A stretch of DNA of 33,834 nt, taken from Sphaeroforma sirkka. Its lineage: Eukaryota > Opisthokonta > Ichthyosporea > Ichthyophonida. Of this stretch, positions 1 through 16,707 are shown piece after piece. Each line of letters begins with the position of its first letter. Position 1 is the stretch's first letter. The notes beneath the pieces were generated by a model. That model did not search any database. It was not told the DNA's origin and saw nothing but the letters and a program-made list of their open reading frames with translations. The stretch is from NCBI GenBank assembly GCA_001586965.3, contig LUCW03002289.1, positions 80,001 to 113,834 on the forward strand, in the 5' to 3' direction. Made by a program: the position numbers and the translations under genes.

Positions 1-3000
1 AGTAAGCACAACATTCCATAACTCCCAGTTGAAATGACTGTACGAGAGCGTCATACCTTGCATAGTTGGGATAAATAATTTGCCGTACAAGACAATTATC
101 TCTAGTATCCAGGACGTATACAATGGTGTATGTACCTGTTTCGCCACAGATCATCTAGATGCTTGAAGATCTAGTTCTAAGGTGAACTATCTATTGATTC
201 ATTTCTAAAGAAGCTACGGAAGTATCGATATAACATATCGTATATTTAGCTATACAAACCTGTGTGTCTATCTTGGCCACCAGTGTTGAAGATCTCTGCA
301 CCATGGTCACACTCCCTGCACCACTCTCATACAACGCGGCGCATATGTCGTGCGCAGAGTTGTTTGAGCCGAGCACGACACATGACTTTCCCCTGTATTC
401 TTCACTATAAATTGCGATCATAGTCACAGTAGATAAGAATCACGTACTTAAAGCAAATGGTTGGGAAAGGATCCGATATTGCATAGCGCGTGAGAGATGT
501 CAATCTTTGTCGAGACTGTTCGTGAGGTAGGAGACGAGAACATACTAGGCGTAGCTACGCATTAAGAAACACACGGCGTGACATGTTAACGTGTTGATTC
601 GATTCAGCGTCTCCCTATTGTTAGCAACATATACCCACATGGTAGGTTCAAACAGGCAGAGAGACAACACTATAGAATTTTGCGCACCTGTGTCCATGTG
701 CACTCGAGTGATGTATCTCGCCCTTGAACTCATCCGCTCCGGGGAAATTCGGGACGTTTGGCAGTCCGGACATGCCAGTCGCCATGATCACGTGTTTGGA
801 GCGTAGCACGTGCGAGTTTGTACCGTCTCTTGTCACGTTAACTGTCCACTCCTATTATATGAGACAGAACGGAATCCATGTCGACATCGGGATATTGTGT
901 GTGCGGGTAAATTTGTATGCGCATTCTGGCGGTGGTACTTAAACCTATGCCAACTTAACCGTCTGTTTTCTGTAACCTTACCGCGGATACGCTCGATAGT
1001 CAAACGCTTCAGTGCGGACCTCAAAGGAGAAAAAAATACCTACCTTTGCATTGCTGTCGTACACAGCTTTTGTACAGACGGTGTTGCCCCAGAAATTTAG
1101 GTCAAGAAGGTTTGTATACATTTCCAGCCAATCTCCCATCTTATCCTTCGGTGTATACAGTGGCCAGAAATCCGGGAACATTATATACGGCAAGTGGCAG
1201 TACTGTGATGTACGAAATGACGCCGAAGTGTGATAAAAACGATGCAGAACCATTGCAAATATGCTATAAGTATTCTTAAGTTTTGTACGACAGGTGACGA
1301 CAACGTGATGCAAGAGACGATTCCACATATGTTCATATACTTAGCACATCAATCGTTGAAAATGCACTCACAAAGCGTATTACATGGCCCATGTTTGTCT
1401 GTGAGATCTTAACTCACTCTCTAGGCATGACTATGATGCAAGCCAAAAGGTGTTTTAAAGCTGACATGCTGAGAATTCAAATTTTCAAAGGCAATTTAGA
1501 TATCCACATGAACATGCAAAACCTGATATCACAAACCATAGCGCAACATGCGTAACAACTCACCTGTACTGGATCGTGCAAGCAGAGCGACTTGTACCGA
1601 TGTCGCCAGCTATCCCCGGCTTTCTCTCGCTTCTCCACAATAATAGTCGGTACACCCATGCGCTTGAGCCTAGCTCCCAGCATAATGCCCGCTTGGCCTC
1701 CGCCAATGATCACACAGTACGGTTGTTTATCATCAGATCCCCCAAGTGCCCGTAATTCTTTTTCCTTCTCTTCCAGCCAGCTCGACCGGTTCATCACCAC
1801 TCCATGCTGCACACCTTTGGGCCGAGACGTTCCCGACAGTTCCTCGTGGCCAATCAGCTCTGTTATACTCGTTAGTAGTGTGAAGCACTTCCCGTGCTCA
1901 TTGATACGCACGTGCGCACGACCACGTGCCACACATGTATTGTAAGTCAACAACGCCTCCAGCATACCGCTCCCGTCTGCAGCAGGTGTAATGTCTCCGT
2001 CCACACTCCAGTTCGTAGGTTGAATGTGAGCGAGTGTGCTGGTTAGCATATCTTGTATTGCATCTCTTCCTTCCATCGTTTTTATATTCCATGTGAACGA
2101 CACGAGGTCGCGCCAGTAGCACTCCTCTGAATTGAAAGCCCAAATTATGAGAATTGTTAAAATAAAATAACTTGTATCTCTGTTCCAAGATTACATTCTT
2201 AGTTGGTCGTGAATTGTGATTTTAGGCTTTGTTAGTCGTAAACGATAGTAACTTTACTTTAAGAAAGGCTATAAATAGCCCCAATACAAATCATAGTTGG
2301 ACTGGATATATACCGGTAAGTTGGTGAAGCGACAAGCTCAGCTTAGTACCGGCCCGGTAGTCGACCTTTGTACCAAAAGCGCATTTTCTATATCTACTAA
2401 CTATTATAAGCGTATTGACGAAGACTATAAACATCTTGCATACGGATCGCTATTTTCCGTGTACTGTCCCATTGGAACATGTTCTCCTCCGTCTGCTAGA
2501 CTTACGAAAGTAAATTTGTGTGCCCTTGCTCACTCTTGATATTGCTATCGAATCCATAATGCTCGATCCGCCGTTGATTGTTAAACTATGATTCATGAGA
2601 ACCATCTTGCTAAGTGACTGAATACTCAACTCATATATAAATAAGTGTGTACAAAGCATGGCTGGGCAGCATAGAAGCTGCGCTCGAAATATGTTCGACT
2701 GCATGCAGAAAAAACAACTAGCAAACAATGAAACGTAAAGTCAAAGCAAAGGGAGTGTACTGATAGAAGCTGGCAAGTATAAAGATAGGGCCCGACAAAA
2801 GAGATGAGACGACACGCTCAGATTCCTCGATCAGCGAAGCCAAGTCATGTGCGCATAAAGCTTTGCATGAATGATATCTTTATCCAGTTTGGAGGCATAC
2901 ATGACCAGCCATTTGGACACACTACACGCATGCAAGAGCCTAATTGATCACACCTGGGAGGTTTTTAGCCCCCACTCCTTGATCATTGTATCCAACTGAA

Positions 3001-3216
3001 CTCGCAACTATTGCGTTTCACAATAATCTCTATTTCGCGATAACGTCCCAGACACCGCTACAGATGTGATTGTTGTTCAGCGAGTCGAGTATTTTTGAGT
3101 ATGTAAAACCACATACCTGCGAATAACTGAATCACATCGTCTATCTTCTTATGTTCAATGGCCAGTTCGAATTGCGACAGCCATGCCTCGACGGGATTAG
3201 ACATTTCTTCGGTCAT
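1..3216 (-). CDS. Flavin-containing monooxygenase (FMO-like) with N-terminal NTF2-like domain, 3'-partial
   Basis: Predicted FAD- and NADPH-dependent monooxygenase, probably soluble. Exons read right to left are 3216-3117, 2126-1564, 1202-1044, 851-688 and 404-260, all with GT..AG borders and compatible phases, giving 377 residues. The start ATG at 3216 follows an in-frame TGA. Residues 7-130 resemble the SnoaL/NTF2-like region that precedes the FMO domain in some bacterial and fungal homologues (YWRDLVSFTWNIKT near residues 37-50). GGGQAG at 175-180 is the FAD Rossmann motif, ATG at 298-300 is a conserved FMO linker motif, FKGEIHH at 316-322 fits the FMO/BVMO fingerprint FxGxxxH, and VVLGSNNSAHDI at 338-349 is the second, NADPH-type Rossmann fold. 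Family members are roughly 600 residues, so the C-terminal third lies beyond the left edge. Two short exons (170-136 and 101-57) are phase-compatible but their peptide is not recognisable, so the part left of 260 is tentative. Substrate is unknown. Confidence 0.85.
2127..3116 (-). other. FMO intron 1, carrying the segment duplicated at 25840-26815
   Basis: A phase-1 intron with donor GTATGT (3116 downward) and acceptor AG at 2128-2127. Its part from about 2127 to 2985 aligns with 25925-26815 in the same orientation. On the minus strand both copies keep a short reading frame around 2604-2542 (peptide INGGSSI then DSIAISR), followed in this copy by a good GTGAGC donor. On the plus strand both copies keep a TATAAATA box (2270 and about 26093). 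Neither has a demonstrated role. Confidence 0.7.
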
Positions 3217-4500
3217 TGCTCGTTATTCCAGCTCAGATTTGCACACAGAAAACAATAAGGTATGGCCTGGAACTCAAAGTCATATATACTTGGATAGCTC
3301 ATCAATCGGTGCTCTACTAGTTGTGTTGTACATCGTGCGTGCACAGCTTTGTACTGCTTGTTTATACTATCTGCACTGTCTACACTCCCTCTCTGGTCGT
3401 AGCACAACACGTTATTACGCAACATGCATACACTAGAATTTTAGTAGTTGAGCTAGTTTCTATTCAAATGATAATGAACACTATTTAAAACGGTTCACTC
3501 GAGTAACTATCGCTATTTAACTACTACTTGTATATTTTATGTATTATAGTATACAAAAAAAAACAAAACTTTCCAATCGTCACGGGAAGTTTTTGCAGAA
3601 CGATCTCTGCTGGGGCCTGGAGTATCTATTTTGCTGGCGCCGCTGGGTTATGTATTGTATTTACAAGTCTCATATGTACACATATCTGGCTGCTGTCTAC
3701 TGCAGTGCTGGACTGCTGGCTGCCCTGACATTCTTTTCTAAATACTATATAAAACGAGCTCCTCGCGAGTCAGACTGCCAGGACCTTATTATTTGTATAT
3801 TTTTATTTATTTATTATAGTTGCCATAACTTTTTCCAAAAATAAATCAGTGGAAATACGTCCGCCCTCAAACGGTTTACGATTTTACGGTCACCATAAAC
3901 CATAGCAGAGACTCTGTGGTCCATGACCTAGGGCAGCGGTCCAGAAATCCGGTTTTTGGGCCTGATGACTCTGCTCTGCTGATAACGGGACTGCCGTCTG
4001 CCGGGAAACGTCTGGTAAATCTATATTCACAAACATTTCGAGAGTAGATCTACTACGTCACATACACGTCATTTTATTTTAATTCCGAGTCTGAGCATCT
4101 CTCGACAGGACGAGGCGACGAGCCTCTGAACTTCTGAAGACTGAAATCTTGGATGTTCAAGTACGAGCCATAACCTTCGTGTTCCATGCAGTTTGCTCTC
4201 GTTTTTTTTAGAAACTATCAGCTTTATCACCCATACTGCGAAAATTTGAATTTTCTCGGTCTCATCAAGATCCTTGTTCCTATGCTTGCTCCGTAATAAT
4301 CCTCCCGTGACTATGTTGTTTTATTGTTTTGAACAAACTTTAAAATGCTTATTGCCTTGTATTTGCTTGTCGTCGTCAAAGCTAAGTTTGAACATAAATA
4401 CGCTGGTCAATTGCAACACTATAGTAGACTACACACACGATATAATAGACAATAAGTTATCGTGACCGTTGATGTTATGCGTATCATATACACACATGCA
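3217..4500. other. Intergenic region upstream of the FMO gene
   Basis: No coding region is supported on either strand; the short ORFs here match nothing recognisable. It should contain the 5' UTR and promoter of the FMO gene on the minus strand. A plus-strand TATATAAAA box sits near 3745 without a recognisable gene downstream. The stretch 4080-4150 is rich in GAGTC/CTGAG-like words, similar to spacers near 10970 and 30430. Confidence 0.5.
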
Positions 4501-4510
4501 TGCATAAACA

Positions 4511-4519
4511 AACATATAT

Positions 4520-4551
<32 letters not shown>

Positions 4552-4552
4552 T

Positions 4553-4583
<31 letters not shown>

Positions 4584-4587
4584 TATT

Positions 4588-4652
<65 letters not shown>

Positions 4653-5426
4653 TATCCATGTTTACAAAATATATATTTGTCTGTGTGTGCGTGTGTGTCT
4701 GAACGTGTGTTCGATGCGAAATATATACATATATTATATGTGTATGTGTGTGCGTGTGGGTGTGTGTGTCCGGTATGTGTCTGTGTGTGTGTGTATCCAG
4801 TGTACATATACATATACATATACATATATATATATATATGTGCGTGTGCGTGCCCATGTGTGCGAGCATTATATATATATACAATGCGCGTGCGCATCAT
4901 TATATATATATATATCCGGCGTCATTATATCATATACGCATATATATATATAATATATAAATTACTTTTATATTATATATATACATTGTACATATATATA
5001 TTATTATATATATATATACATACATACACATATTACGATGTTGTGTCTTTGTGTGTTTATGCAACATATATTATGATAATATATATTATTATATATATAT
5101 ATTATTATTATATATATTGGCATATATATATATTACGCATTATTATTATATATATATATTGCATTAACGCATAATATACACATACATGTACGCACATATT
5201 ATACACATTATACATATATTATGTTACATTACATCTATCTATCTATGACGTGCGTGCGTGCGCCAACGATCGTACGCGTATGCATACGCATTACGTAATA
5301 TATATATTATGATATTATTATGATATTGTTGTATGTACGCGTGCGTGATATTATGTATATATTATTATATTATATTATTATATATATATATAATACATAT
5401 ACATATATGTATATATATTATATATT

Positions 5427-5474
<48 letters not shown>

Positions 5475-5700
5475 ACATATATATGCATTACATATATATA
5501 CATATATGCATGCATATATACATATATATATATACATTAATACATGATGATACATGTGTGTGTGTGTGTGTGCGTGTGTGTGTTGTGTGCATGTGCATAT
5601 ATATATGTGTGTGTGTATTATATTATATATATATATATATATAAAAAATATATACTTATATATATTTGGTGTTATATTATTATATGTATATATATTTATA
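4511..5700. repeat. Composite microsatellite block 1: (TA)n, (TG)n and variants
   Basis: About 1.2 kb of nearly uninterrupted alternating purine-pyrimidine sequence. Long (TA)n runs lie at 4517-4650 and 5430-5470, with (TG/CG)n-rich patches at 4680-4880 and 5550-5620. All ORFs through it are dipeptide-repeat artefacts (IY, CV, HT). It lies between the FMO and MYND genes. Confidence 0.95.
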
Positions 5701-6105
5701 ATTTTGGAGATTGGTGACTGCTGTAGTGGCTTTACCGTGTCCTATTCAGACGAGCCTGAGGAAGAGAGATCGCATTCAGAGTATCTTTGCACCAAATTTT
5801 ATCCACTGTTTTTATAAAAAAATTCCGTATTTTCATTTCTCGTCACAACTGTCAGCTTAATTACTTGCACTGCAGTTATATCGGTGACGTTTCCAAGATT
5901 CTTTCTGACAATCTTTAGAACTGTGAATTTGATAACACGGTGAATTCAGTTAGATATTAGATATTTGACGAACGATGCCTTGAAATACTATGCCTGATGT
6001 ACTAACGTCCGTGTTCTGACTGGGGGTGTCGAAATTAGAAGGAAGAGCAACGGCTGCAATGGGTACTGTTGAAATACACTTTCACGCCAAAACCGGCCTG
6101 GCACC
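5701..6105. other. Probable 3' region of the MYND gene
   Basis: Non-repetitive sequence between microsatellite block 1 and the last supported MYND exon. On the minus strand it contains two possible terminal exons: one after the acceptor near 6027 ending at a TAA near 5947, and one after the acceptor near 6073. Neither completes the MYND finger in a convincing way, so neither is annotated as coding. Confidence 0.4.
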
Positions 6106-10735
<4,630 letters not shown>

Positions 10736-11370
10736 GATGGATGGTTCCTGTGTTCTGTTCTGATTCATCTCTCTCTGCGTATATTCATATCGCGCCAGTG
10801 ACCAGAGTCGACATTCGACACTCGACACTCAGCTTCGAACATCGCGTATATCAAAATTGTAATATGCCAACTCTTGCTGACACTCTCTCAGACTCTCCGG
10901 TCGAATACAATTGGAATATATTTTAAAATCCATGTGATGATGGATTAGCACGAGTGGCGAGAGGACTCAGAGGAGCCTGAGAGCCTGAGCCTGAGACTGC
11001 GTCTCTCAGACCGCATTTGAGAGTTGAGAGTTGAGAGCCCAGGCCCCAGGGCAGACCCACACCCCCCCTCTTCCTCCTCCACAGAATATAAATAAAAGTT
11101 GAGATCTGTAGAAAGATATGTAGAAAGGCGTTTCGCACGTGTTGATCAGCTGATATCATAATATTATATATAAAAGTTTATATAAAAATACAAACTATAA
11201 CACATATGAAGCTGGTAGCCTCTGTATTATACTGTAGGAACTGGTATAAAAAAGTGAAGGTGCCTATTTGAATATATATATTGTACGCGATACAATTGAA
11301 GGCACACCCAGAGCACTTAATTCTTATCAGTTGCATTGACACTGAAATTGTGATACTATTTTATTAACAT
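10736..11370. promoter_or_regulatory. Divergent promoter region between the MYND and ZCCHC9 genes
   Basis: 635 bp separates two head-to-head start codons, so both promoters must lie here or overlap. A TATATAAAAG box at 11167-11176 is about 195 bp upstream of the ZCCHC9 ATG and is a candidate core element for that strand. The middle (10960-11070) is rich in GAGAG/CTGAG words and a C-run. No open reading frame is supported. Confidence 0.45.
11167..11176 (+). promoter_or_regulatory. Candidate TATA box for ZCCHC9
   Basis: TATATAAAAG on the coding strand, about 195 bp before the start codon, in an AT-rich setting where such a match could arise by chance. Offered as a candidate only. Confidence 0.25.
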
Positions 11371-11545
11371 ATGACGCGATTTGCTCGATATGGTCATAAG
11401 AAGGTGAGCAATGCTACGCCTTGGTCAGCTTTAAAGGGGGGTCAGCAGCCGGACAAAAATATGACAAAGGCTGAGAGAGATAATATGAGGCGGAGAGAGC
11501 GTCGACAAAAGGGAAAGGTATGAATTTTCCTGAGTTACTAATCGT

Positions 11546-11593
<48 letters not shown>

Positions 11594-11833
11594 ATAATGC
11601 TGGGAAGCCTCCGTGTGTGTGTGTCTGCACAGAATAACATGGACGCATCTGTTAGCAGCAACCATTTAGAGTCGGTTTCAAACTCGCTTCGGATTTCTCG
11701 GTTTCTTTTGAAATGCTTGACGGACGTATACATCAATATTTGTGTGTGTACTACAATTTTAAACATCGATATGCATGCAATTTCACACTGCAGCTTACTA
11801 CTAACAATACTGTTATACGCAAATCTATGACCG

Positions 11834-11870
<37 letters not shown>

Positions 11871-11913
11871 TCTGTTTCCGTTTCTGTTTCTGTTTTTGTT
11901 GATGGTTCTGTTA

Positions 11914-11953
<40 letters not shown>

Positions 11954-12010
11954 ATGTGTGTGTGTGTGTGTGTGTTTATGTATATATCTGCACATATATA
12001 CATTGCATAA

Positions 12011-12070
<60 letters not shown>

Positions 12071-14136
12071 GTAAATGTGTTTTTTTGTTTGTGTTGGTTT
12101 GTGTTTGTGTTTGTGTGTGAGTGGGATTATTTGTGTTTATATACTTATGTGTATGTATATATAATATATATATATGTGTGTGTGTGTCGTTGTTTGTAAA
12201 TGTGTATATGTAAATAAACCGCAAGTGCATCCATATGTTTGTTTTGTGTGTATGCATATATGTATATATGCAGATGTTATTTATATATACATATATATAT
12301 ATATATATGACATATGCGTGTGTGTGTGTGTGTGTGTGTATGTACGCATATATGTGTGTGTTTTGTGTGTGTGTGTTTGTATATAATTAATGCATGTGTA
12401 TGTGTAGTTGTATTTGAATTTACGTGTCTTCATATATGGTTTTGTATATATATATATATTTTTTTTTGTGTGTGTGTTTGTGTGTTTTTTGTATATAATT
12501 AATGCTGCAGGTGTATTTGAATTTATGTGTCTTCATATATGGCTATATATATATATACATGTGTGTGTGTGTATATGATTATATATATATATATATGTAT
12601 TTTTTTTGTGTCCATATATATATATATATACATATTATGTGTATTTTTATATAAGTGCGTGTGTGTGTACGTTTGTATGTATATCTGTATATATGCATAT
12701 TTATGTTTTATTTATGTACGTCTTCTATGTGTATTTATGTATGTATTTGTGTGGGTGTGTGTGTGATGTGTTGATATTAGTATTTATGTGACTAAATATA
12801 CCTGTATCTACTGATTTGTGTACGTATACGTGTACTTGTATTTAGAAAATATGTTTATATGTGTATGTATTCTGTCTGTTTTCTCGTAAACCTGTACTAA
12901 GGTGTTCTCGCCGGTTTTTTGTTTGTTTTTTTTTTTCTGTCTTGTGTTTTCATTATTGATGTATGTATGAATAAGTTTGTGTTTACCTATTTTCGTTATT
13001 GTAGGGTTTAATTCTCTGCATATTAATCCAGCAATTATAGTTGGAATGTTGCCTGTGCTGTCATTATCTCATTTGTGTGCGTGTCCGTGAGATCGTGGTC
13101 TGTTTCATAACCCTAAATATGGCCTTCTTTGCCGTTTGCAGCCTTGCTACAATTGTCGCGGTATGGGACACACCTCTGCAAAATGTCCGGAAAAGGTTGA
13201 AGGTGGTCAAGTTCTTTGTTACCGCTGTGGATCCAACGAACACAATATCCATGCCTGCAAAAAAAAGATGCAACAAGGAGGTGTGTATACTTTTTTAAGG
13301 TGTGACAAGAAATGAATTGGTGTGTTTCCACATCCGAGTTCTCGATTAGAGGAGTTCTTGTAAGTATTTGTCCGCAACTCCAATTGTACGATAGTTTTGT
13401 TCTCAATATTCAAGTATATATTTAATGATCCTTCCCGTTTTTTACCAAGTACTTTGTTTTCGGCGGATCAGAACTTCGACATCATCCGTTGGATCATTTT
13501 TGCTTCGTAACGCAAACTCGCATTTATTTTATTTTCGCGCGAATGCTCAGAGGCGGAGTTTCCATTTGCTGTGTGCTATATTTGCAAACAGAAAGGCCAT
13601 CTGACACGCGCCTGCCCGGACAATCCTAAAGGCCTCTACCCCAATGGTGGTGGTTGCAAAACATGCCAATCAGTTGAGCATCTCAGTCAAAATTGCCCTG
13701 AAAAGAACAAGATAAGAAGTAAGTAAACTTCCATGATCAGGACCTGTGTATCTTAAAAGATACTTGGCAATTTCACAATCTCTTTATTTACGTCCGGTTA
13801 AAGTATCATTAGTACTGGTACGGTTGGGTTGCAGGTACTAGCCAGTGCGAAAGAAATTTGTGTACTTCGTAACGAACATTCACGTCTGATCACTGTTTAT
13901 CAGTCAGCTATACTAACCTCCTGATATGTCAATTTTTAGGTAGAAACAATATTCAAATCTCGACGATTGACGTCAATGCGGCTGGTGACGATGATGATAC
14001 ACACGAGGCCTTCATGAGAAAAAAACAAAAGTCAAATGAAAATGCTTTTGATGATAGTGAAGCTGAAGAAGAGGCGGTACCTGCGCCCGTCCTTACGAAA
14101 AAACCAAAGAAAAAAGTTAAGGTTGTCAAGATGTGA
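11371..14136 (+). CDS. ZCCHC9: ZCCHC9-like CCHC zinc-knuckle protein, complete, four exons
   Basis: Nucleic-acid-binding zinc-knuckle protein; animal ZCCHC9 is a nucleolar protein linked to rRNA and MAPK signalling, and a role here is inferred from homology. Exons: 11371-11517, 13142-13280, 13551-13718 and 13940-14136 (TGA), with GT..AG borders and consistent phases, giving 216 residues. The start MTRFAR matches the MTRWAR start of animal ZCCHC9. Residues 35-49 are highly basic. Four CCHC knuckles follow: C51-C54-H59-C64, C75-C78-H83-C88, C104-C107-H112-C117 and C131-C134-H139-C144. The third and fourth are joined by the family signature CPDNPKGLY and a GGGC turn. The acidic/lysine-rich tail ends KKKVKVVKM, like the basic end of the animal protein. 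AATAAA at 14159-14164, 23 bp after the stop, is a possible polyadenylation signal. Confidence 0.93.
11518..13141 (+). other. ZCCHC9 intron 1, microsatellite-rich
   Basis: A phase-0 intron of 1,624 bp with donor GTATGA and acceptor TTTGCAG. More than half is (TA)n, (TG)n and T/G-rich degenerate repeat (11550-11590 and 11836-12780). The remainder, 12781-13141, is T-rich unique sequence. No exon is supported inside. Confidence 0.8.
11836..12780. repeat. Composite microsatellite block 3: (TA)n alternating with T/G-rich repeats
   Basis: Several (TA)n tracts (11836-11866, 11920-11950 and 12018-12066) alternate with (TG)n and TTTGTG-type sequence. The plus (sense) strand is strongly T+G biased throughout, unlike block 2. 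An imperfect direct repeat is visible: GTATATAATTAATGC and following text near 12380-12440 recurs near 12490-12545. Confidence 0.9.
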
Positions 14137-14875
14137 AAGTCAATTGGCATGAGCAGAAAATAAATGAAGAATGGTTGAAAAGTCCATAGACACCACTAGC
14201 TAATTGTTTAATAATTCATGTAGCCGGGTTTTGTATGATAAGTTGAATGCACTTTTCGAACACAGCTGGTCTAACTGGAGCAGCCAGAACTTCTGTGACA
14301 CTTAACGCCTGGAAAATCTCTGTATCGAAAAGGGTATGAGTGTGATATTTCTTGAGTTGAGAAACAATCAGGGAAATCTAGATGTAACGATACTGTTTTT
14401 TACAGCAGAATTAAGCGAGCAAAGTAAGGGTCTCGATTGACTCTATCCCATCAACGAATGCAGCTCAACAATCAACGCTGACTAACGATACTTACATTGA
14501 CTCGATTTGTTTCAAATAATTTATACATTAAAAATAGACTATATTTTAGGTTTCTCAGTTATGCGCGCTATTGATTGCCGATACTTTCGGCCTTCCCTGC
14601 CGAAGAGTGTACCTTAATATTGGCGAGGCAATAAATGTTTGTCAAATGGTTTGTACGTAGTCCTGTAAATATACAATGTTTGTTTGTTTTTTTCCTCTCC
14701 GTTCAACCAGTGTGGAATCTCAACCACACGCGTTTGTGCAAGTATTTTTTAGGTACCGGGGCGGGGGCCTCTTCTCTTGAGAGACGACGTCGCCTTCTAT
14801 CCTGACTATTCCCACGTCCCACGTGTTTTCAGTAATGTATACATACGTAGGCTGATCTCACCCTCGAACGCCTAT
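14137..14875. other. Intergenic region between convergent ZCCHC9 and Kazal genes
   Basis: Contains the 3' ends of two genes transcribed toward each other. No ORF, RNA gene or repeat is supported. A GC-rich patch at 14755-14770 lies in the presumed 3' UTR of the Kazal gene. Confidence 0.5.
14159..14164 (+). terminator. Candidate polyadenylation signal of ZCCHC9
   Basis: AATAAA 23 bp after the ZCCHC9 stop codon, the only perfect hexamer close to the gene end. Confidence 0.45.
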
Positions 14876-15925
14876 TTATACACCGACATCGACATCACCG
14901 GTGGGCATCTTGCCCATGTCGTCTGTGACGTCACCAGCACTCCAACCTCCATTCTCGTACATGCTGGTTCTTTTAGACTTTCTAGATCTGCCTTTGGTCG
15001 GCTTTCGTCGCCGCTTGATCACTACAGTCACACAAACAGCGACCACTAACGTTAGCATTACAATTCCTATAAATACTCCGATTAGGAGTCCTACACTAAC
15101 CGCGGAGCCCGAGTCATCGGCGAGCGCCTGCCCTTGGGGGGCGCTACCCTTTGATGCCACCGTGGTTCCAACCCCCTGAGAGCTTCCAAATGAGTCCCCA
15201 TTCCGTGATATGTACTCACTGACATCTTTGTCTGTGTATAAGGGGAAACCTGCATTTTGCTCTGTACATATGCCATCGTACCATACTGCCAAACGCGGAA
15301 AGTGTTTCGTACAGGCCGCCATACTTAAGTCGCATTCGTTAATGTACGATCTTCCATCTGTGCCACACACAACTGCAAAGATCGTATCGTCACACATTTC
15401 GGGACATGTTGTTGTGGTTCGCACAGTATCGCCATCAAATCTCTCACCTATTTGTTTGAGTCTCTCAAGTTGTTCATCAATACTTCCTTCTCCGAGATAG
15501 TCTGCGCATGTTCTTTCCGCTAGTATGGTCAATTTACCACCCGATGTACACGCTGCAGCCTCCATTCTACATCTGCTCCCGTATGTTTCTAAATTGCTGG
15601 CACAAACAGGGGCATAATCTTGCGTACACATATCGTTGCAGACCAGAGTTTCAGTACAAGGACCTTCATAGTGCATTGCGACCGACAACCCAAGCGATCG
15701 AAGTCTGACGGCATCGCGATCTAGTAAACATTTGTTATCGTACGTGACTCCACTATCGGCACAAATAGGTTCAGATTCCTCAAACTCACATCCAGTTGAA
15801 GTTTGGATAGCTTCACGCCTTCTGTCTACTACGCACCCGTGAGCTGACTGTACAAAACCCGTCTTGCATAGAGCGCTAACAGCAGCCACGTGGTATATGG
15901 AAATTAGCACCAAATATTTCGACAT
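14876..15925 (-). CDS. Type I membrane protein with three Kazal-type domains
   Basis: A single-exon ORF of 349 residues. Residues 1-18 form a signal peptide (hydrophobic core YLVLISIYHVAAVSA). Three Kazal/follistatin-like modules follow at about 46-90, 96-140 and 174-220. The second and third have six cysteines each (C96, C100, C108, C119, C126, C140; C174, C178, C187, C198, C205, C220) and the Kazal signature pattern with Y before the fourth cysteine; the first lacks one disulphide pair. A Ser/Gly-rich stalk leads to one transmembrane helix at about 277-303, then a basic stop-transfer (KRRRK) and a short cytoplasmic tail. Kazal domains inhibit serine proteases through the second residue after the second cysteine. 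Here those are Q102 and D180, not the Lys/Arg of trypsin inhibitors, so target proteases are uncertain or the modules are structural, as in agrin or follistatin. The membrane anchor suggests a surface role. Confidence 0.88.
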   Translation of the reverse strand: MSKYLVLISIYHVAAVSALCKTGFVQSAHGCVVDRRREAIQTSTGCEFEESEPICADSGVTYDNKCLLDRDAVRLRSLGLSVAMHYEGPCTETLVCNDMCTQDYAPVCASNLETYGSRCRMEAAACTSGGKLTILAERTCADYLGEGSIDEQLERLKQIGERFDGDTVRTTTTCPEMCDDTIFAVVCGTDGRSYINECDLSMAACTKHFPRLAVWYDGICTEQNAGFPLYTDKDVSEYISRNGDSFGSSQGVGTTVASKGSAPQGQALADDSGSAVSVGLLIGVFIGIVMLTLVVAVCVTVVIKRRRKPTKGRSRKSKRTSMYENGGWSAGDVTDDMGKMPTGDVDVGV

Positions 15926-16440
15926 GACTCTCTAGGAACGCAGTTGCTGAGTACTAAATTTGATCCTTACTTCGTGAAAGTCAATAATACGTCTAAAAGC
16001 TTTATTATTATGTAAATACAAAGTATTTATTTACTGTGCTCCCTGCAAGGTAGTAATCTCATTCAAATATGTAAATAGCAACGTTTTTGTTTCCCACAGC
16101 AGGTGAGCAGGGACACAATATTATTTTTGATATCGATCTAAACTGTGAATTTTATACAAAGTCCAATCATATGGTTGATAGAAAATAAATTCGATAGCAA
16201 CGACATATGGTACCGAACTACATATCGACTTTACGCCGAAGCGACCGTAGGACGTAGGACGTAGGTACTTGTTTTTTCTTACGGAGAGCGAGTAAATTCA
16301 AGGCATTTGTCCCTATTTTAAGATTAAAAAAAGCCCACACGTAATTCCATGGGCAGATGGCTCATAGTCAAAATATAGGGCCGGTGGACAAAAAGAAACT
16401 TTTTTTTTTTAACAAAAGAACGCAAAATCAATAGGAGAAG
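15926..16440. other. Upstream region of the Kazal gene
   Basis: Presumed 5' UTR and promoter of the minus-strand Kazal gene. No ORF or repeat is supported apart from a short GACGTAG direct repeat near 16247-16266 and a T-run at 16399-16410. Confidence 0.4.
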
Positions 16441-16676
16441 GTACATACATACCTACAGACATACAGACATACATACAGACAGACATACATACATCCATAC
16501 ATACATAAATACATACATACGTACGTACATACGTACACACATACATACATACATACATACATACATACATACATACATACATACAGACATACATGGATAC
16601 ATACATACATACATACATACATACATACATACATACATACATACATGCCACATACATACATACATACATACATACA

Positions 16677-16707
<31 letters not shown>

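Noticed and set aside
57..170. Two extra FMO exons (170-136 and 101-57)
   Set aside because: Splice signals and phases fit, but the peptide does not resemble the expected FMO region; mentioned only as tentative in the FMO entry.
3528..3844. Plus-strand ORFs downstream of the FMO promoter
   Set aside because: Cysteine- and tyrosine-rich with no recognisable domain, no splice or start context, and overlapping alternatives in other frames.
4552..5817. Long overlapping ORFs rich in IY, CV and HT in microsatellite block 1
   Set aside because: They are direct translations of (TA)n, (TG)n and (CA)n, open on several frames and both strands at once. The same applies to ORFs at 8007-10345, 11713-12791 and 16409-18366.
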